Below are positions 39,686 to 47,326 of a stretch of DNA of 64,000 nucleotides, in pieces; the stretch's first letter is position 1, and every line of letters begins with the position of its first letter. This DNA comes from Oscillibacter sp. PC13. Lineage in GTDB: Bacteria > Bacillota > Clostridia > Oscillospirales > Oscillospiraceae. A program made the translations under genes and the position numbers. The notes beneath the pieces are model-generated. The model made no database searches. It was given only the letters and a program-made list of their open reading frames with translations, and was not told the origin of the DNA. The stretch spans positions 42,086 through 106,085 of the forward strand of contig NZ_FOXE01000010.1 of the NCBI RefSeq assembly GCF_900115635.1, in the 5' to 3' direction.

Positions 39686-40117
39686 TTATTCAACGTCCAG
39701 AGCCACGGGCTTCTGGGCCTGCTGCTCATAGTTTGCGTCGGCATAGATGTGCAGGCGCTTCAGAGCGTCTCTGGAGATGGTGTTTTTCGGCATCATGCCG
39801 CGGATTGCCACCCGCATAGCTACATCGGGCTTCTCCTGCATCAGGATGCGGTAGGGAGTCTCCTTCAGACCGCCTACCCAGCCGGAGTGGGTGCGATAAA
39901 TCTTCTGGGTTCCCTTGTTGCCGGTCAGGACAGCCTTACCGACATTGATGATGATGACATTGTCACCGCAGTCAGCATTGGGAGTGTAAGTGGGCTTGGT
40001 CTTGCCGCGCAGCAGATCCGCAGCCCGGACAGCGGTCTTGCCCAGGGGCTTGCCCGCAGCGTCCAGGATGTACCACTTACGCTCAATGTTGGCCTTGTTT
40101 GCCATAAAAGTGGACAT
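39686..40117 (-). CDS. rplM: 50S ribosomal protein L13
   Basis: This 143-residue protein has [12 protein letters not shown] at the start and [11 protein letters not shown] near the end, typical of L13. The ATG at 40117 is preferred over upstream in-frame codons because GGAGG lies 6 bases before it. First gene of the rplM-rpsI operon. Confidence 0.98.
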   Translation of the reverse strand: MSTFMANKANIERKWYILDAAGKPLGKTAVRAADLLRGKTKPTYTPNADCGDNVIIINVGKAVLTGNKGTQKIYRTHSGWVGGLKETPYRILMQEKPDVAMRVAIRGMMPKNTISRDALKRLHIYADANYEQQAQKPVALDVE

Positions 40118-40167
40118 GGTGTTTCCTCCGTATATTGAAATTCTTTGGATTGCTTTACAAATCAAAG

Positions 40168-40188
40168 GCTCCGGGGTAAAATCGGAGC
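40168..40188 (-). promoter_or_regulatory. Leader hairpin of rplM (possible L13 autoregulatory site)
   Basis: In the 5' leader the stem GCTCCG/CGGAGC is flanked by unpaired AT-rich sequence, about 50 bases before the rplM start. Firmicute L13 leaders are known to carry small hairpins used for feedback by the r-protein; I cannot confirm a match to that family by eye. Confidence 0.35.
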
Positions 40189-40195
40189 AAGACTA

Positions 40196-40224
40196 TTTAT
40201 AGCATACAGAACGCGGACTGTCAA
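40196..40224 (-). promoter_or_regulatory. Sigma-A promoter of rplM-rpsI
   Basis: Minus strand TTGACA (40219-40224), 17-base spacer, TATAAA (40196-40201) with an extended -10 TG. Confidence 0.9.
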
Positions 40225-40317
40225 CGGGAAAAGTATTTATCCTGATAAATGCTTTAAATATCTTTTAATTTCTTTGAATATCTCTTGAATTCTAACTTTT
40301 TAATTTTAATTTTGCGC

Positions 40318-40353
40318 AAAAAAAACACGGAAGAGCGCAGCGCTCCTCCGTGT
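40318..40353 (-). terminator. Terminator after bofA
   Basis: Minus strand ACACGGAGGAGCG and CGCTCTTCCGTGT (one mismatch) followed by eight T, 14 bases after the bofA stop. Confidence 0.92.
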
Positions 40354-40366
40354 GCTCCTATGTAGC

Positions 40367-40630
40367 CTATAAAATCCATTGTACCAACAAGAGCAGTGCA
40401 AAGCCCGGCAGCCCCAGCACTCCAATGACCAAGGCATTCCACAGATTCAGCCCCAGAACAATACCAGTGACGCCGGCCGTCAAATTCACTGCCCATAGTG
40501 CCAGAAAGCCCAGCAGCGTATTGGCCAGCAGCTTCAGCGCCAATCGAAATGGCGTGCTGAAGATTCGCAGCAGGGCGATGAGAAAAAAGCTCGCCAGGAT
40601 GACGGCAATGACTTTTTGATTCAGGTCCAT
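40367..40630 (-). CDS. bofA: BofA-family protein (pro-sigma-K processing inhibitor)
   Basis: This 87-residue protein has two to three membrane segments and the BofA tail N-A-L-V-I-G-V-L-G-L-P-G-F-A-L-L. In Bacillus, BofA holds the SpoIVFB protease inactive until the forespore signals. It overlaps the preceding yaaL-like gene by 10 bases, the same yaaL-bofA order as in Bacillus, and it is followed by a terminator. Confidence 0.9.
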   Translation of the reverse strand: MDLNQKVIAVILASFFLIALLRIFSTPFRLALKLLANTLLGFLALWAVNLTAGVTGIVLGLNLWNALVIGVLGLPGFALLLLVQWIL

Positions 40631-40887
40631 GTGGTATTCCCCTCCACTTGTACGGCGGCAGCGGTATCCGGGCTGCGTTCCTTAATGGCGCGGATCAAGT
40701 AATTGCATCGGGCTTTCACAGCGCTGATCTGGTAGACACAGGACTCTACCAGTTCCGGATCCAAAGCCTGATCAAACTGATGGTACGCCTGAGCCAGATC
40801 TCCCTGGGCACTCAGCAGCTCTTCCTTCAGTGCCAGCAGCTCTGGATCGGGCTGGGTATTTTTTTTTGAAAAGAGAACGGTTTTCAT
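40621..40887 (-). CDS. yaaL: YaaL-like DUF2508 protein
   Basis: This 88-residue helical protein of unknown function has E-L-L-A-L-K-E-E-L-L-S-A-Q, F-D-Q-A-L-D-P-E-L-V-E and Y-L-I-R-A-I-K-E-R, the DUF2508/YaaL pattern. It lies directly upstream of bofA, as in Bacillus. GGAGGGA precedes the ATG. Confidence 0.8.
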   Translation of the reverse strand: MKTVLFSKKNTQPDPELLALKEELLSAQGDLAQAYHQFDQALDPELVESCVYQISAVKARCNYLIRAIKERSPDTAAAVQVEGNTTWT

Positions 40888-40965
40888 GGCAGGTCCCTCC
40901 TAACATTATTTCTACGGGGAGTTTGGACAAATATGCCAGATTTCATGCAGCTGGGAGGGAAAAAG

Positions 40966-41430
40966 ATGGAAACAAAACAGGAACAGTATATGGCGCAGGC
41001 CCTTGCACTGGCACAGGAAGCCGCAGATGCCGGAGAGGTACCGGTGGGCTGCGTCATTGTCCGAAATGGGGAAATCGTGGGCCGGGGCCGCAACCGTCGG
41101 GAGGAAAAGCAAGCTACCTGCTCCCATGCAGAAATGGAGGCCATTGCCGGGGCAAATAAGCTGCTCGGCACGTGGCGTTTAGAAGATTGTGAGCTCTATG
41201 TCACGTTAGAGCCGTGTCCTATGTGTGCAGGGGCAATTCTTAATGCACGAATCTCCAGAGTGTGGTACGGTGCCAGAGACGGGGCGATGGGGGCTTGCGG
41301 AGGAGTAACGAACCTTTTCATGGAGTCATTTCCGAACCCTCCCGCCCTGGTGGGCGGCATACTGGAGGAACCATGCCGGAAAGTGCTGTCGGACTTTTTC
41401 AGCGGGATCCGGGAAGCTGAAAGGAGTTGA
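40966..41430 (+). CDS. tadA: tRNA adenosine(34) deaminase
   Basis: This 154-residue protein has the cytidine-deaminase fold with the zinc site H-A-E-M-E-A (His ligand and catalytic Glu) near residue 58 and P-C-P-M-C-A-G near residue 88. TadA converts A34 to inosine in tRNA-Arg(ACG). GGGAGGG supports the ATG at 40966 rather than 40933. Many Firmicutes carry the SRP RNA gene right after tadA; I see no such RNA in the 220 bases that follow. Confidence 0.94.
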   Translation: METKQEQYMAQALALAQEAADAGEVPVGCVIVRNGEIVGRGRNRREEKQATCSHAEMEAIAGANKLLGTWRLEDCELYVTLEPCPMCAGAILNARISRVWYGARDGAMGACGGVTNLFMESFPNPPALVGGILEEPCRKVLSDFFSGIREAERS

Positions 41431-41555
41431 CATAAAATTTTTGCGAAAGATTGTTATATTTAAAACTTTTGTAACAATTGGCGCTGGTTTGCTTAACAAC
41501 TCTCCTGTATCTTAATACTTGCAAGAGACAAAACTTCTTTTCATCCAATCTTCCA

Positions 41556-41599
41556 AAACAGAAACAGGGCCAGCTGAAAAGCTGGCCCTGTTTCTGTTT
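41556..41599. terminator. Perfect 20-bp hairpin with GAAA tetraloop
   Basis: AAACAGAAACAGGGCCAGCT-GAAA-AGCTGGCCCTGTTTCTGTTT, at the end of the tadA transcript. Terminates on + (T-rich 3' arm) and possibly on -. Confidence 0.85.
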
Positions 41600-41604
41600 C
41601 TAAG

Positions 41605-41643
41605 AAGAGCCCTGTCTAAGAAGGTGGCTTCGACAGGGCTCTT
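41605..41643. terminator. Second hairpin between tadA and the convergent membrane-protein gene
   Basis: AAGAGCCCTGTC (41605-41616) pairs with GACAGGGCTCTT (41632-41643), with an inner GAAG/CTTC stem. It is five bases from the previous hairpin, so each convergent transcript meets two hairpins in series. Confidence 0.75.
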
Positions 41644-41656
41644 GTGTTAAACTGGG

Positions 41657-42457
41657 TTATAGATCGTTATGGTTCCATACCGCGGACATGGCATCCAGCC
41701 GCAGAAGCAGAAAGCCCAGCAGCGTAACAGCACCACCGGCGTACAGGAGGGCGGAGGAGATATCATGGCCGCCCGCCAATGCAGAACCGCATAACACAAC
41801 GGCGGGCATAACATACAAGGCAAAACGCCGGGTTCGTCCTGCCTGGAAAGCAAACGAAGAGAGCCGGTAAAAACCAAGCGTCAGAAAGACCAGGGCCAAA
41901 ATTTCCACATAATAAGAGGAAAGTGACGGATTGATGGAAGCGGTCCGATAGGTCAAGACCAACCGTACTACCAGACAACATACCGGAACCAGCAGCATAT
42001 TGGAGCTGTTAAGGTGCGGCGCTTCGGCAGATGAATGCCTGCGGCATACCGTTACTGCCGGAAAGAGGGCGGCGGCGGAGATTGCAGTCAGGACACCTGC
42101 GATGATCTCTGCTCGGGATGCATTTACCAAAAAGCCGCTGTACAAATCGAAGAGGCCTGAGGCCGCCAAAAGAAAAAGGCCGGCTACCGGCACTGTCAAA
42201 AGGGCGGGACTGGAAGTGGAAAATGCAGTGGAAAAAGAGGGCGCAAACTCCCTTTCATCGGGCAGCTGCTTGCAGATAATCAAAAAGAGAACCGCAAGCA
42301 CTGCCAGAAGCCCCAGAAACAGATAACCGTACAGGTTCCCGGAAATAGGGAGTCCGGTGTCTGGCTCAAAGCCGGTGCGGCAGAACAAAAACCACAGCAG
42401 AAAGGCGGCGGCAGTCCCCGCCAGGGTCAGCATGGGAATATACAAATACTTTTTCAT
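41657..42457 (-). CDS. Hypothetical multi-pass membrane protein
   Basis: This 266-residue protein has about seven predicted membrane segments connected by short loops; one longer loop (C-R-R-H-S-S-A-E-A-P-H-L) lies in the middle. No family is recognised. The start M-K-K-Y-L-Y at 42457 is preceded by GAAGGGA at a rather long distance. It is divergent from spoIID and convergent with tadA. Function unknown. Confidence 0.55.
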   Translation of the reverse strand: MKKYLYIPMLTLAGTAAAFLLWFLFCRTGFEPDTGLPISGNLYGYLFLGLLAVLAVLFLIICKQLPDEREFAPSFSTAFSTSSPALLTVPVAGLFLLAASGLFDLYSGFLVNASRAEIIAGVLTAISAAALFPAVTVCRRHSSAEAPHLNSSNMLLVPVCCLVVRLVLTYRTASINPSLSSYYVEILALVFLTLGFYRLSSFAFQAGRTRRFALYVMPAVVLCGSALAGGHDISSALLYAGGAVTLLGFLLLRLDAMSAVWNHNDL

Positions 42458-42647
42458 ATTGTTCAAAAATCCCTTCGGACAGTAATGGAGATGCTGAATT
42501 TGCCTGGCAGTTCCTTCAAGCAGGAGGAAGAACGGACGTAAGCCGCCTGGCGGTTGGCCATCCTGCCATCCAGAAAGGGCGATAAGCACGATCATAGGTA
42601 TTTTGCGGCTATTATATCACGGGGAAATTCGTTTGTCCATGCCGGCC

Positions 42648-42676
42648 TCATCTTTCGGGGAACAGGCGCATACAGT
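42648..42676 (+). promoter_or_regulatory. spoIID: Sigma-E promoter of spoIID
   Basis: TCATCTT (42648-42654), a 14-base spacer and CATACAGT (42669-42676) match the mother-cell sigma-E consensus (TCATATT, 14, CATACAAT) with one change in each element. It lies 39 bases before the spoIID start, and spoIID is a classic sigma-E gene. Confidence 0.8.
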
Positions 42677-42715
42677 GGAAGGACAACCACTAGGAAACGA
42701 AAGAGGAGGAAAACC

Positions 42716-43738
42716 ATGAAACGCAACTCCAATGTCCGGCAGAGTGTCGCCGTATCTGTTATATTACTGGTGCTGTTGTTTGCACTGCCGTTGGCGGTGA
42801 TTGTACCCTTCCGGTCAGAGCTGTTTTCCACAGAGAGCCCGGTTCAGGAGTCGGAGGGAGAGCCTTTCACGCCGGGAGAACTGGACGGGAAAACTGTTTT
42901 AAAGGTGCTGAATGGAGACGCGGTGGAGGAGATGACGCTTGGAGAATATTTGGTGGGCGTCGTCCGGGCCGAGATGCCGGCCTCTTTTGAGCCGGAGGCA
43001 CTGAAGGCGCAGGCGGTAGCGGCCCGGACCTATACGCTGTATAAAATCCAAAGCGGAGGAAATCACGGAGAGACAGCGGATATCTGCACAGACTCCACCT
43101 GCTGCCAGGCATACATTGCAGAGGACGCGGCCCGCAATAACTGGGGGAAGGATGCCGACGCATACGAGGAGAAAATTGAGTCCGCCGTCCGGGACACAGA
43201 TGGCATGACCATTCTCTACGGCGGTATTCCCATCCTGGCAGTCTTTCATTCCTCTTCCGCCGGGCAGACACGGGCATCCGGATCTGTGTGGCTGAATGAT
43301 CTGCCCTATCTCCAGAGTGTGACTTCTCCTGAGGCTGGAGACGCAATTCCCAATTATTACAGCCGGGCGGAGTTTACCGCTGCGGAATTCCGTGAAAAAT
43401 TTCTGGCGGCGCATCCGGAGGCGAACCTGTCCGGAGAGATCGGCGGCTGGCTGAAGAATGCCGTCATGGACAGTGCCGGCAGTGTGGAGACGCTGTCTGT
43501 AGGAGGGATAACTGTAAAGGGAACGGAATTACGGACCATTCTCGGGCTTCGGTCTGCATGCTTTGAGTGGGAAGTGCAGAATGGAAATCTGGTATTTTTC
43601 GTTACCGGCTACGGTCATGGTGTGGGGATGAGCCAATACGGAGCCAACCAGATGGCAAAAGATGGGGCGGATTATCAGGAAATCCTGACGCATTATTATA
43701 GCGGTGTTACGGTGGAGGCCTATTCTCAGCCTGGATGA
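42716..43738 (+). CDS. spoIID: Stage II sporulation protein D
   Basis: This 340-residue protein has an N-terminal membrane anchor (residues about 10-32) and a SpoIID/LytB domain. The domain shows A-R-T-Y-T-L-Y-K-I, F-H-S-S-S-A-G-Q-T near residue 176 and G-Y-G-H-G-V-G-M-S-Q-Y-G-A near residue 300. SpoIID is the mother-cell lytic transglycosylase that, with SpoIIP, thins septal peptidoglycan during engulfment. AGAGGAGGA precedes the ATG at 42716; the sigma-E promoter just upstream excludes the longer in-frame start. Confidence 0.96.
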   Translation: MKRNSNVRQSVAVSVILLVLLFALPLAVIVPFRSELFSTESPVQESEGEPFTPGELDGKTVLKVLNGDAVEEMTLGEYLVGVVRAEMPASFEPEALKAQAVAARTYTLYKIQSGGNHGETADICTDSTCCQAYIAEDAARNNWGKDADAYEEKIESAVRDTDGMTILYGGIPILAVFHSSSAGQTRASGSVWLNDLPYLQSVTSPEAGDAIPNYYSRAEFTAAEFREKFLAAHPEANLSGEIGGWLKNAVMDSAGSVETLSVGGITVKGTELRTILGLRSACFEWEVQNGNLVFFVTGYGHGVGMSQYGANQMAKDGADYQEILTHYYSGVTVEAYSQPG

Positions 43739-43807
43739 TCCTTTACAATAAGCATAAAAATGTGATAAAATATACTATTCTAAGAAACGGTGGGGGAGGC
43801 GGAGGAA

Positions 43808-44968
43808 ATGAAGCATAGGATCCTGGCACTTGTATGCGCACTGCTGCTGATGGTTCAGATGGGCTTTGTACCTGCGCTGGCTGCCCGACCCGTCTATTTT
43901 ACTGCAATCAACGCCAATGTCCTGCCACTGACAGATGAGAGCATGCCCTTTTGGTCCGGAGGTTACCTGTATGTAGACAGCAGCATCTTTACAATGGCGG
44001 ACAATACTCCAGGAAAACTTTTGGGAATTTACCGCTCACTGAATACTGCCAAACAAGTGCTGGTGCTGTCGGCGGACGGGCGGTCGCTTATATTCGACTT
44101 GGTGATGGAAACCGTCCAGGATGACCAGGGGATCAGCTATTATCCGGCCAGCATCCAACGCAATGGAAGGGTGTTTATTCCGGTTTCCCTGGTGGCTTAT
44201 TTCTTCAGCCTCACGTACAGCAGCACCCGGGTGGATCGGGAAGGCAGCTATCACGGCTATTTGGTGCGGATCCGCAACGATAAGACGGCAATCCCTGATG
44301 ACAAGGACTTTGCTGACGCGGCGACTTATTTAATGGAGACCCGGTACGCGGATTATTTAAAGGGGAAGGAACCGGAAGAGACGCCTATGGAAACGCCGTC
44401 TGACGACCCCGCAGAAGAGATTACGACTCAGCAGGGAAAGACGGTGTACTTGTGCTTGAAGGCGTCGGATGCTGTTGCAGTGGAAGGGCTTTTGGATGTG
44501 CTGGATCGCAATGGGGGCCAGGTAGTGTTTTACTGCACCTTGGATTTTTTGGAAGAGCAAGGGGATTTGCTGCGGCGCATGGAAGCCGCGGGTCAAGGCA
44601 TTGGCTTGCTGGCAGACGCCGAGAATCAGGAGCTGTCTGTGCTGGAACAGCTGGAGCAGGGAAACCGCGCTCTGGAGCGGGCCACTTGCAGGAAAACACG
44701 CCTTGCCTTTTTGGAAGATGTTACGGAACAGGCTAAGGCAGAGGCGGAGAACGCCGGCTACTGCTGCCTGAAAGCTGCGTTGGATCGGTCGGCTTATCCG
44801 CTGAAAAGTGCATCTGCCGCTGATACACTTCTGCAGCGGGTAACGGGACAGAAGGGGACGGCTTCCGTATGGTTGGGTGACAGCGCAGATGAGGCGGGTC
44901 TGCGGGCCTTTCTAGTGGCTGCTGCCAAGGCAGATAACCGCTGCCTGGCCCTGACGGAGACCGTATGA
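43808..44968 (+). CDS. Exported protein, stalk-like N-terminus and degenerate deacetylase-like C-terminus
   Basis: This 386-residue protein has a signal peptide ending near A-L-A-A-R. Residues about 30-160 resemble copper-amine-oxidase-N/stalk domains (repeated Y-P-A-S-I-Q-R-N-G-R-V-F-I-P-V-S-L-V-A). A Glu/Pro-rich linker follows. Residues about 220-380 have the strand spacing of NodB-like deacetylases (V-Y-L-C-L-K, Q-V-V-F-Y-C-T, G-I-G-L-L-A-D) but none of the metal Asp/His residues, so this part is probably non-catalytic. GGCGGAGG fixes the start at 43808. It lies 69 bases after spoIID; whether it is sporulation-specific is unknown. Confidence 0.6.
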   Translation: MKHRILALVCALLLMVQMGFVPALAARPVYFTAINANVLPLTDESMPFWSGGYLYVDSSIFTMADNTPGKLLGIYRSLNTAKQVLVLSADGRSLIFDLVMETVQDDQGISYYPASIQRNGRVFIPVSLVAYFFSLTYSSTRVDREGSYHGYLVRIRNDKTAIPDDKDFADAATYLMETRYADYLKGKEPEETPMETPSDDPAEEITTQQGKTVYLCLKASDAVAVEGLLDVLDRNGGQVVFYCTLDFLEEQGDLLRRMEAAGQGIGLLADAENQELSVLEQLEQGNRALERATCRKTRLAFLEDVTEQAKAEAENAGYCCLKAALDRSAYPLKSASAADTLLQRVTGQKGTASVWLGDSADEAGLRAFLVAAAKADNRCLALTETV

Positions 44969-45059
44969 GAGGCAGCGTCAAATTTACAGAAAATTCAACA
45001 CCATCCGGTGAAACCAGGTATAATGAAACCACGGAATTGCAAAAATGGGAGGGAGCACG

Positions 45060-45764
45060 ATGGGACGTAACATTTTGGTCGTAGAAGATGACCATAATAT
45101 CTCCGATCTGATTCACATGTATTTGGTGAAGGAGGGATTCGACGTCCGTATTGCCGGAGACGGCGGAAAGGCCATTGAAGAATTCCAGAAGCAGGTTCCC
45201 GATCTGATTTTGCTGGATATCATGCTGCCGGTAATGGACGGGTGGTCAGTCTGCGCCAAGATCCGGGAAACCAGTAAAGTGCCGATTATCATGCTCACGG
45301 CGAAAAGTGAGGTCTTTGACCGGATTCAGGGGCTGGAGATGGGGGCTGATGACTATATTGTCAAGCCCTTTGAGATGAAAGAATTGATTGCCCGCATCAA
45401 TGCGGTCCTGCGGAGAACAGAAATTCCAAATGACACCACCAAACGCCTGACCTTTGACAAGCTGGTGATAGACCTGGACTCCTATGAACTGATTGTAGAC
45501 GGTAAAAAAATTGACACCCCGCCCAAAGAGCTGGAGCTGCTCTACCACCTTGCCTCCACACCGAATCGGGTCTATACACGCAACCAGCTGCTGGATGAGG
45601 TTTGGGGCTTTGACTATTTCGGAGACAGCCGCACGGTGGATGTTCACATCAAGCGCCTTCGGGAAAAGGTGGAAAACGTCAGCGATCAATGGGCGCTGAA
45701 AACAGTCTGGGGCGTAGGCTATAAGTTTGAGCTGGGTGCGCAGCAGACGGAAAAGAGCAACTGA
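45060..45764 (+). CDS. OmpR/PhoB-family response regulator
   Basis: This 234-residue protein has a receiver domain (V-V-E-D-D-H-N at the start, phospho-Asp in I-L-L-D-I-M-L-P near residue 52, L-T-A-K near 80) and a C-terminal winged helix (L-E-L-L-Y-H-L-A-S-T, D-S-R-T-V-D-V-H-I-K-R-L-R). GGGAGGGAG precedes the ATG. TATAAT at 45019-45024 with a weak -35 gives a likely promoter. First gene of a regulator-kinase-HtrA operon. Confidence 0.93.
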   Translation: MGRNILVVEDDHNISDLIHMYLVKEGFDVRIAGDGGKAIEEFQKQVPDLILLDIMLPVMDGWSVCAKIRETSKVPIIMLTAKSEVFDRIQGLEMGADDYIVKPFEMKELIARINAVLRRTEIPNDTTKRLTFDKLVIDLDSYELIVDGKKIDTPPKELELLYHLASTPNRVYTRNQLLDEVWGFDYFGDSRTVDVHIKRLREKVENVSDQWALKTVWGVGYKFELGAQQTEKSN

Positions 45765-45882
45765 TTATGCAGGCAGGGCGGCGGGAAGCGGCGCCGGTGC
45801 AATTTGACGCAGTGATACATTTGAGAACAGGAAAGGATAGCCGCAAGACCGGTAATTGTGCGGGGTGTAAGGGCGCATGGTG

Positions 45883-47319
45883 ATGAATAAACTCGGCAAA
45901 AGGTTTCAAGGACTGTACTGGCGGCAGCTATTTGTTACTGCCGGCATGGTTATGCTGACGCTATTTTTGCTGGGGGCATCTTTTTTCTCGCTGAGCTATA
46001 ATTATGCCAGGGGGCAAAAAAGCGAGGAGCTGCAGGCCAAGGCGCAGATGGTGGCCCAACTGTCTGTCAGCTATCTGGAAAACGGCGGCTTTCAGGATGA
46101 GGCGGATTTGCAGCAGCTGGCCTCCTTTGCTGCGACTGTGTCAGATGTGGATTTTATGATCTGCGATATACAGGGTCATGTGATGCTCTCCACAGATCAG
46201 GATTTAGAGGGCATGGTGGTGACTATACCTGGAGATATGACGGCAGAGGTGCTGGAAAAGGGCGCCTGTTCCCGGCGGAGCAATTTGAACGGCCTGTATG
46301 AGAGCAAGCGGTTTGTAGTCGGTGTCCCGGCGCGGATGACCGGATCGCAGGAGGCTGCGGGACTGGTTTATGCAGTATCCACCAGCGCTTCCTTGGATGC
46401 CATGTGGCAGGGGTTTGTCGGCCTCTTTTTTATGACAGCTTTTGTAGTGCTGATGATCTCCTTCATGGCATCCTCCATTACCGCAATGCGACAGGTGCAG
46501 CCCATCCGGGAGATGGCCCAGGCCACCAGGCGGTATGCGGAGGGTGACTTTGATATCCGTATGAATAATTACGGCCGGAATGATGAGGTCGGCGAGCTGG
46601 CGGCCTCCTTTAACAACATGGCCGAGACACTGCAGCAGACGGAGCGGCAGAGAAGAGAGTTTATTGCCAACATCTCCCATGAACTGAAAACACCTATGAC
46701 AACCATTGCCGGCTATACAGACGGAATTCTGGATGGAACCATTCCACCGGAAAACGAGCGGCAGTATCTGCAGATCATCTCCAATGAGAGCCGCCGCCTT
46801 TCCCGCCTGGTGCGGCGGATGCTGGATGTCAGTCAGCTGCAGGCCATCGATCCCCTGCGCGGCGGCAGTCACTTTGATATTTGTGAGAGTATGCGCCGGG
46901 TCTTAATTTCCATGGAAAGAAAAATCAATGACCGGAATCTGGACGTGGATGCCGATATACCCGAGGAACCGATTTTGGTGCTTGGCGATAATGACATGAT
47001 TACCCAGGTAATTTACAACCTGCTGGAAAATGCCACGAAGTTTGCGACGCCCGGCTCTACGCTGTACCTGGGAGTTGCGACCATTGACGGCAAGGCCCGG
47101 GTAACGGTTCAGAATCTGGGTGATACGATTCCTGCAGAGGAGCTGCCCCTGCTGTTTGAGCGGTTTCACAAGAGCGACAAGTCCCGCAGCGAGGATAAGG
47201 ACGGCGTAGGTCTGGGGCTTTACATTGTGAAGACCATTTTGGAGCAGCATAAGGAGAAAATTAATGTGACCAGCGAGAACGGTGTGACGACGTTCACCTT
47301 TTCGCTGACCGCAGAATGA
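45883..47319 (+). CDS. Sensor histidine kinase
   Basis: This 478-residue protein has a first membrane helix (residues about 12-40), an extracytoplasmic sensor of ~130 residues, a second helix near 180-205 and a HAMP domain. HisKA with phospho-His in N-I-S-H-E-L-K-T-P is near residue 265, and HATPase-c with N-box L-L-E-N-A-T and G-box G-V-G-L-G-L-Y-I-V. AAGGG (45870-45874) suits the ATG at 45883; the ATG at 45877 is an alternative. It partners the regulator encoded just upstream. Confidence 0.93.
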   Translation: MNKLGKRFQGLYWRQLFVTAGMVMLTLFLLGASFFSLSYNYARGQKSEELQAKAQMVAQLSVSYLENGGFQDEADLQQLASFAATVSDVDFMICDIQGHVMLSTDQDLEGMVVTIPGDMTAEVLEKGACSRRSNLNGLYESKRFVVGVPARMTGSQEAAGLVYAVSTSASLDAMWQGFVGLFFMTAFVVLMISFMASSITAMRQVQPIREMAQATRRYAEGDFDIRMNNYGRNDEVGELAASFNNMAETLQQTERQRREFIANISHELKTPMTTIAGYTDGILDGTIPPENERQYLQIISNESRRLSRLVRRMLDVSQLQAIDPLRGGSHFDICESMRRVLISMERKINDRNLDVDADIPEEPILVLGDNDMITQVIYNLLENATKFATPGSTLYLGVATIDGKARVTVQNLGDTIPAEELPLLFERFHKSDKSRSEDKDGVGLGLYIVKTILEQHKEKINVTSENGVTTFTFSLTAE

Positions 47320-47326
47320 GGAGTCC

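Noticed and set aside
41431..41555. SRP (4.5S/6S-type) RNA after tadA
   Set aside because: The conserved SRP Alu/apical loop sequences are not present; the stretch is AT-rich and unstructured apart from the terminator.
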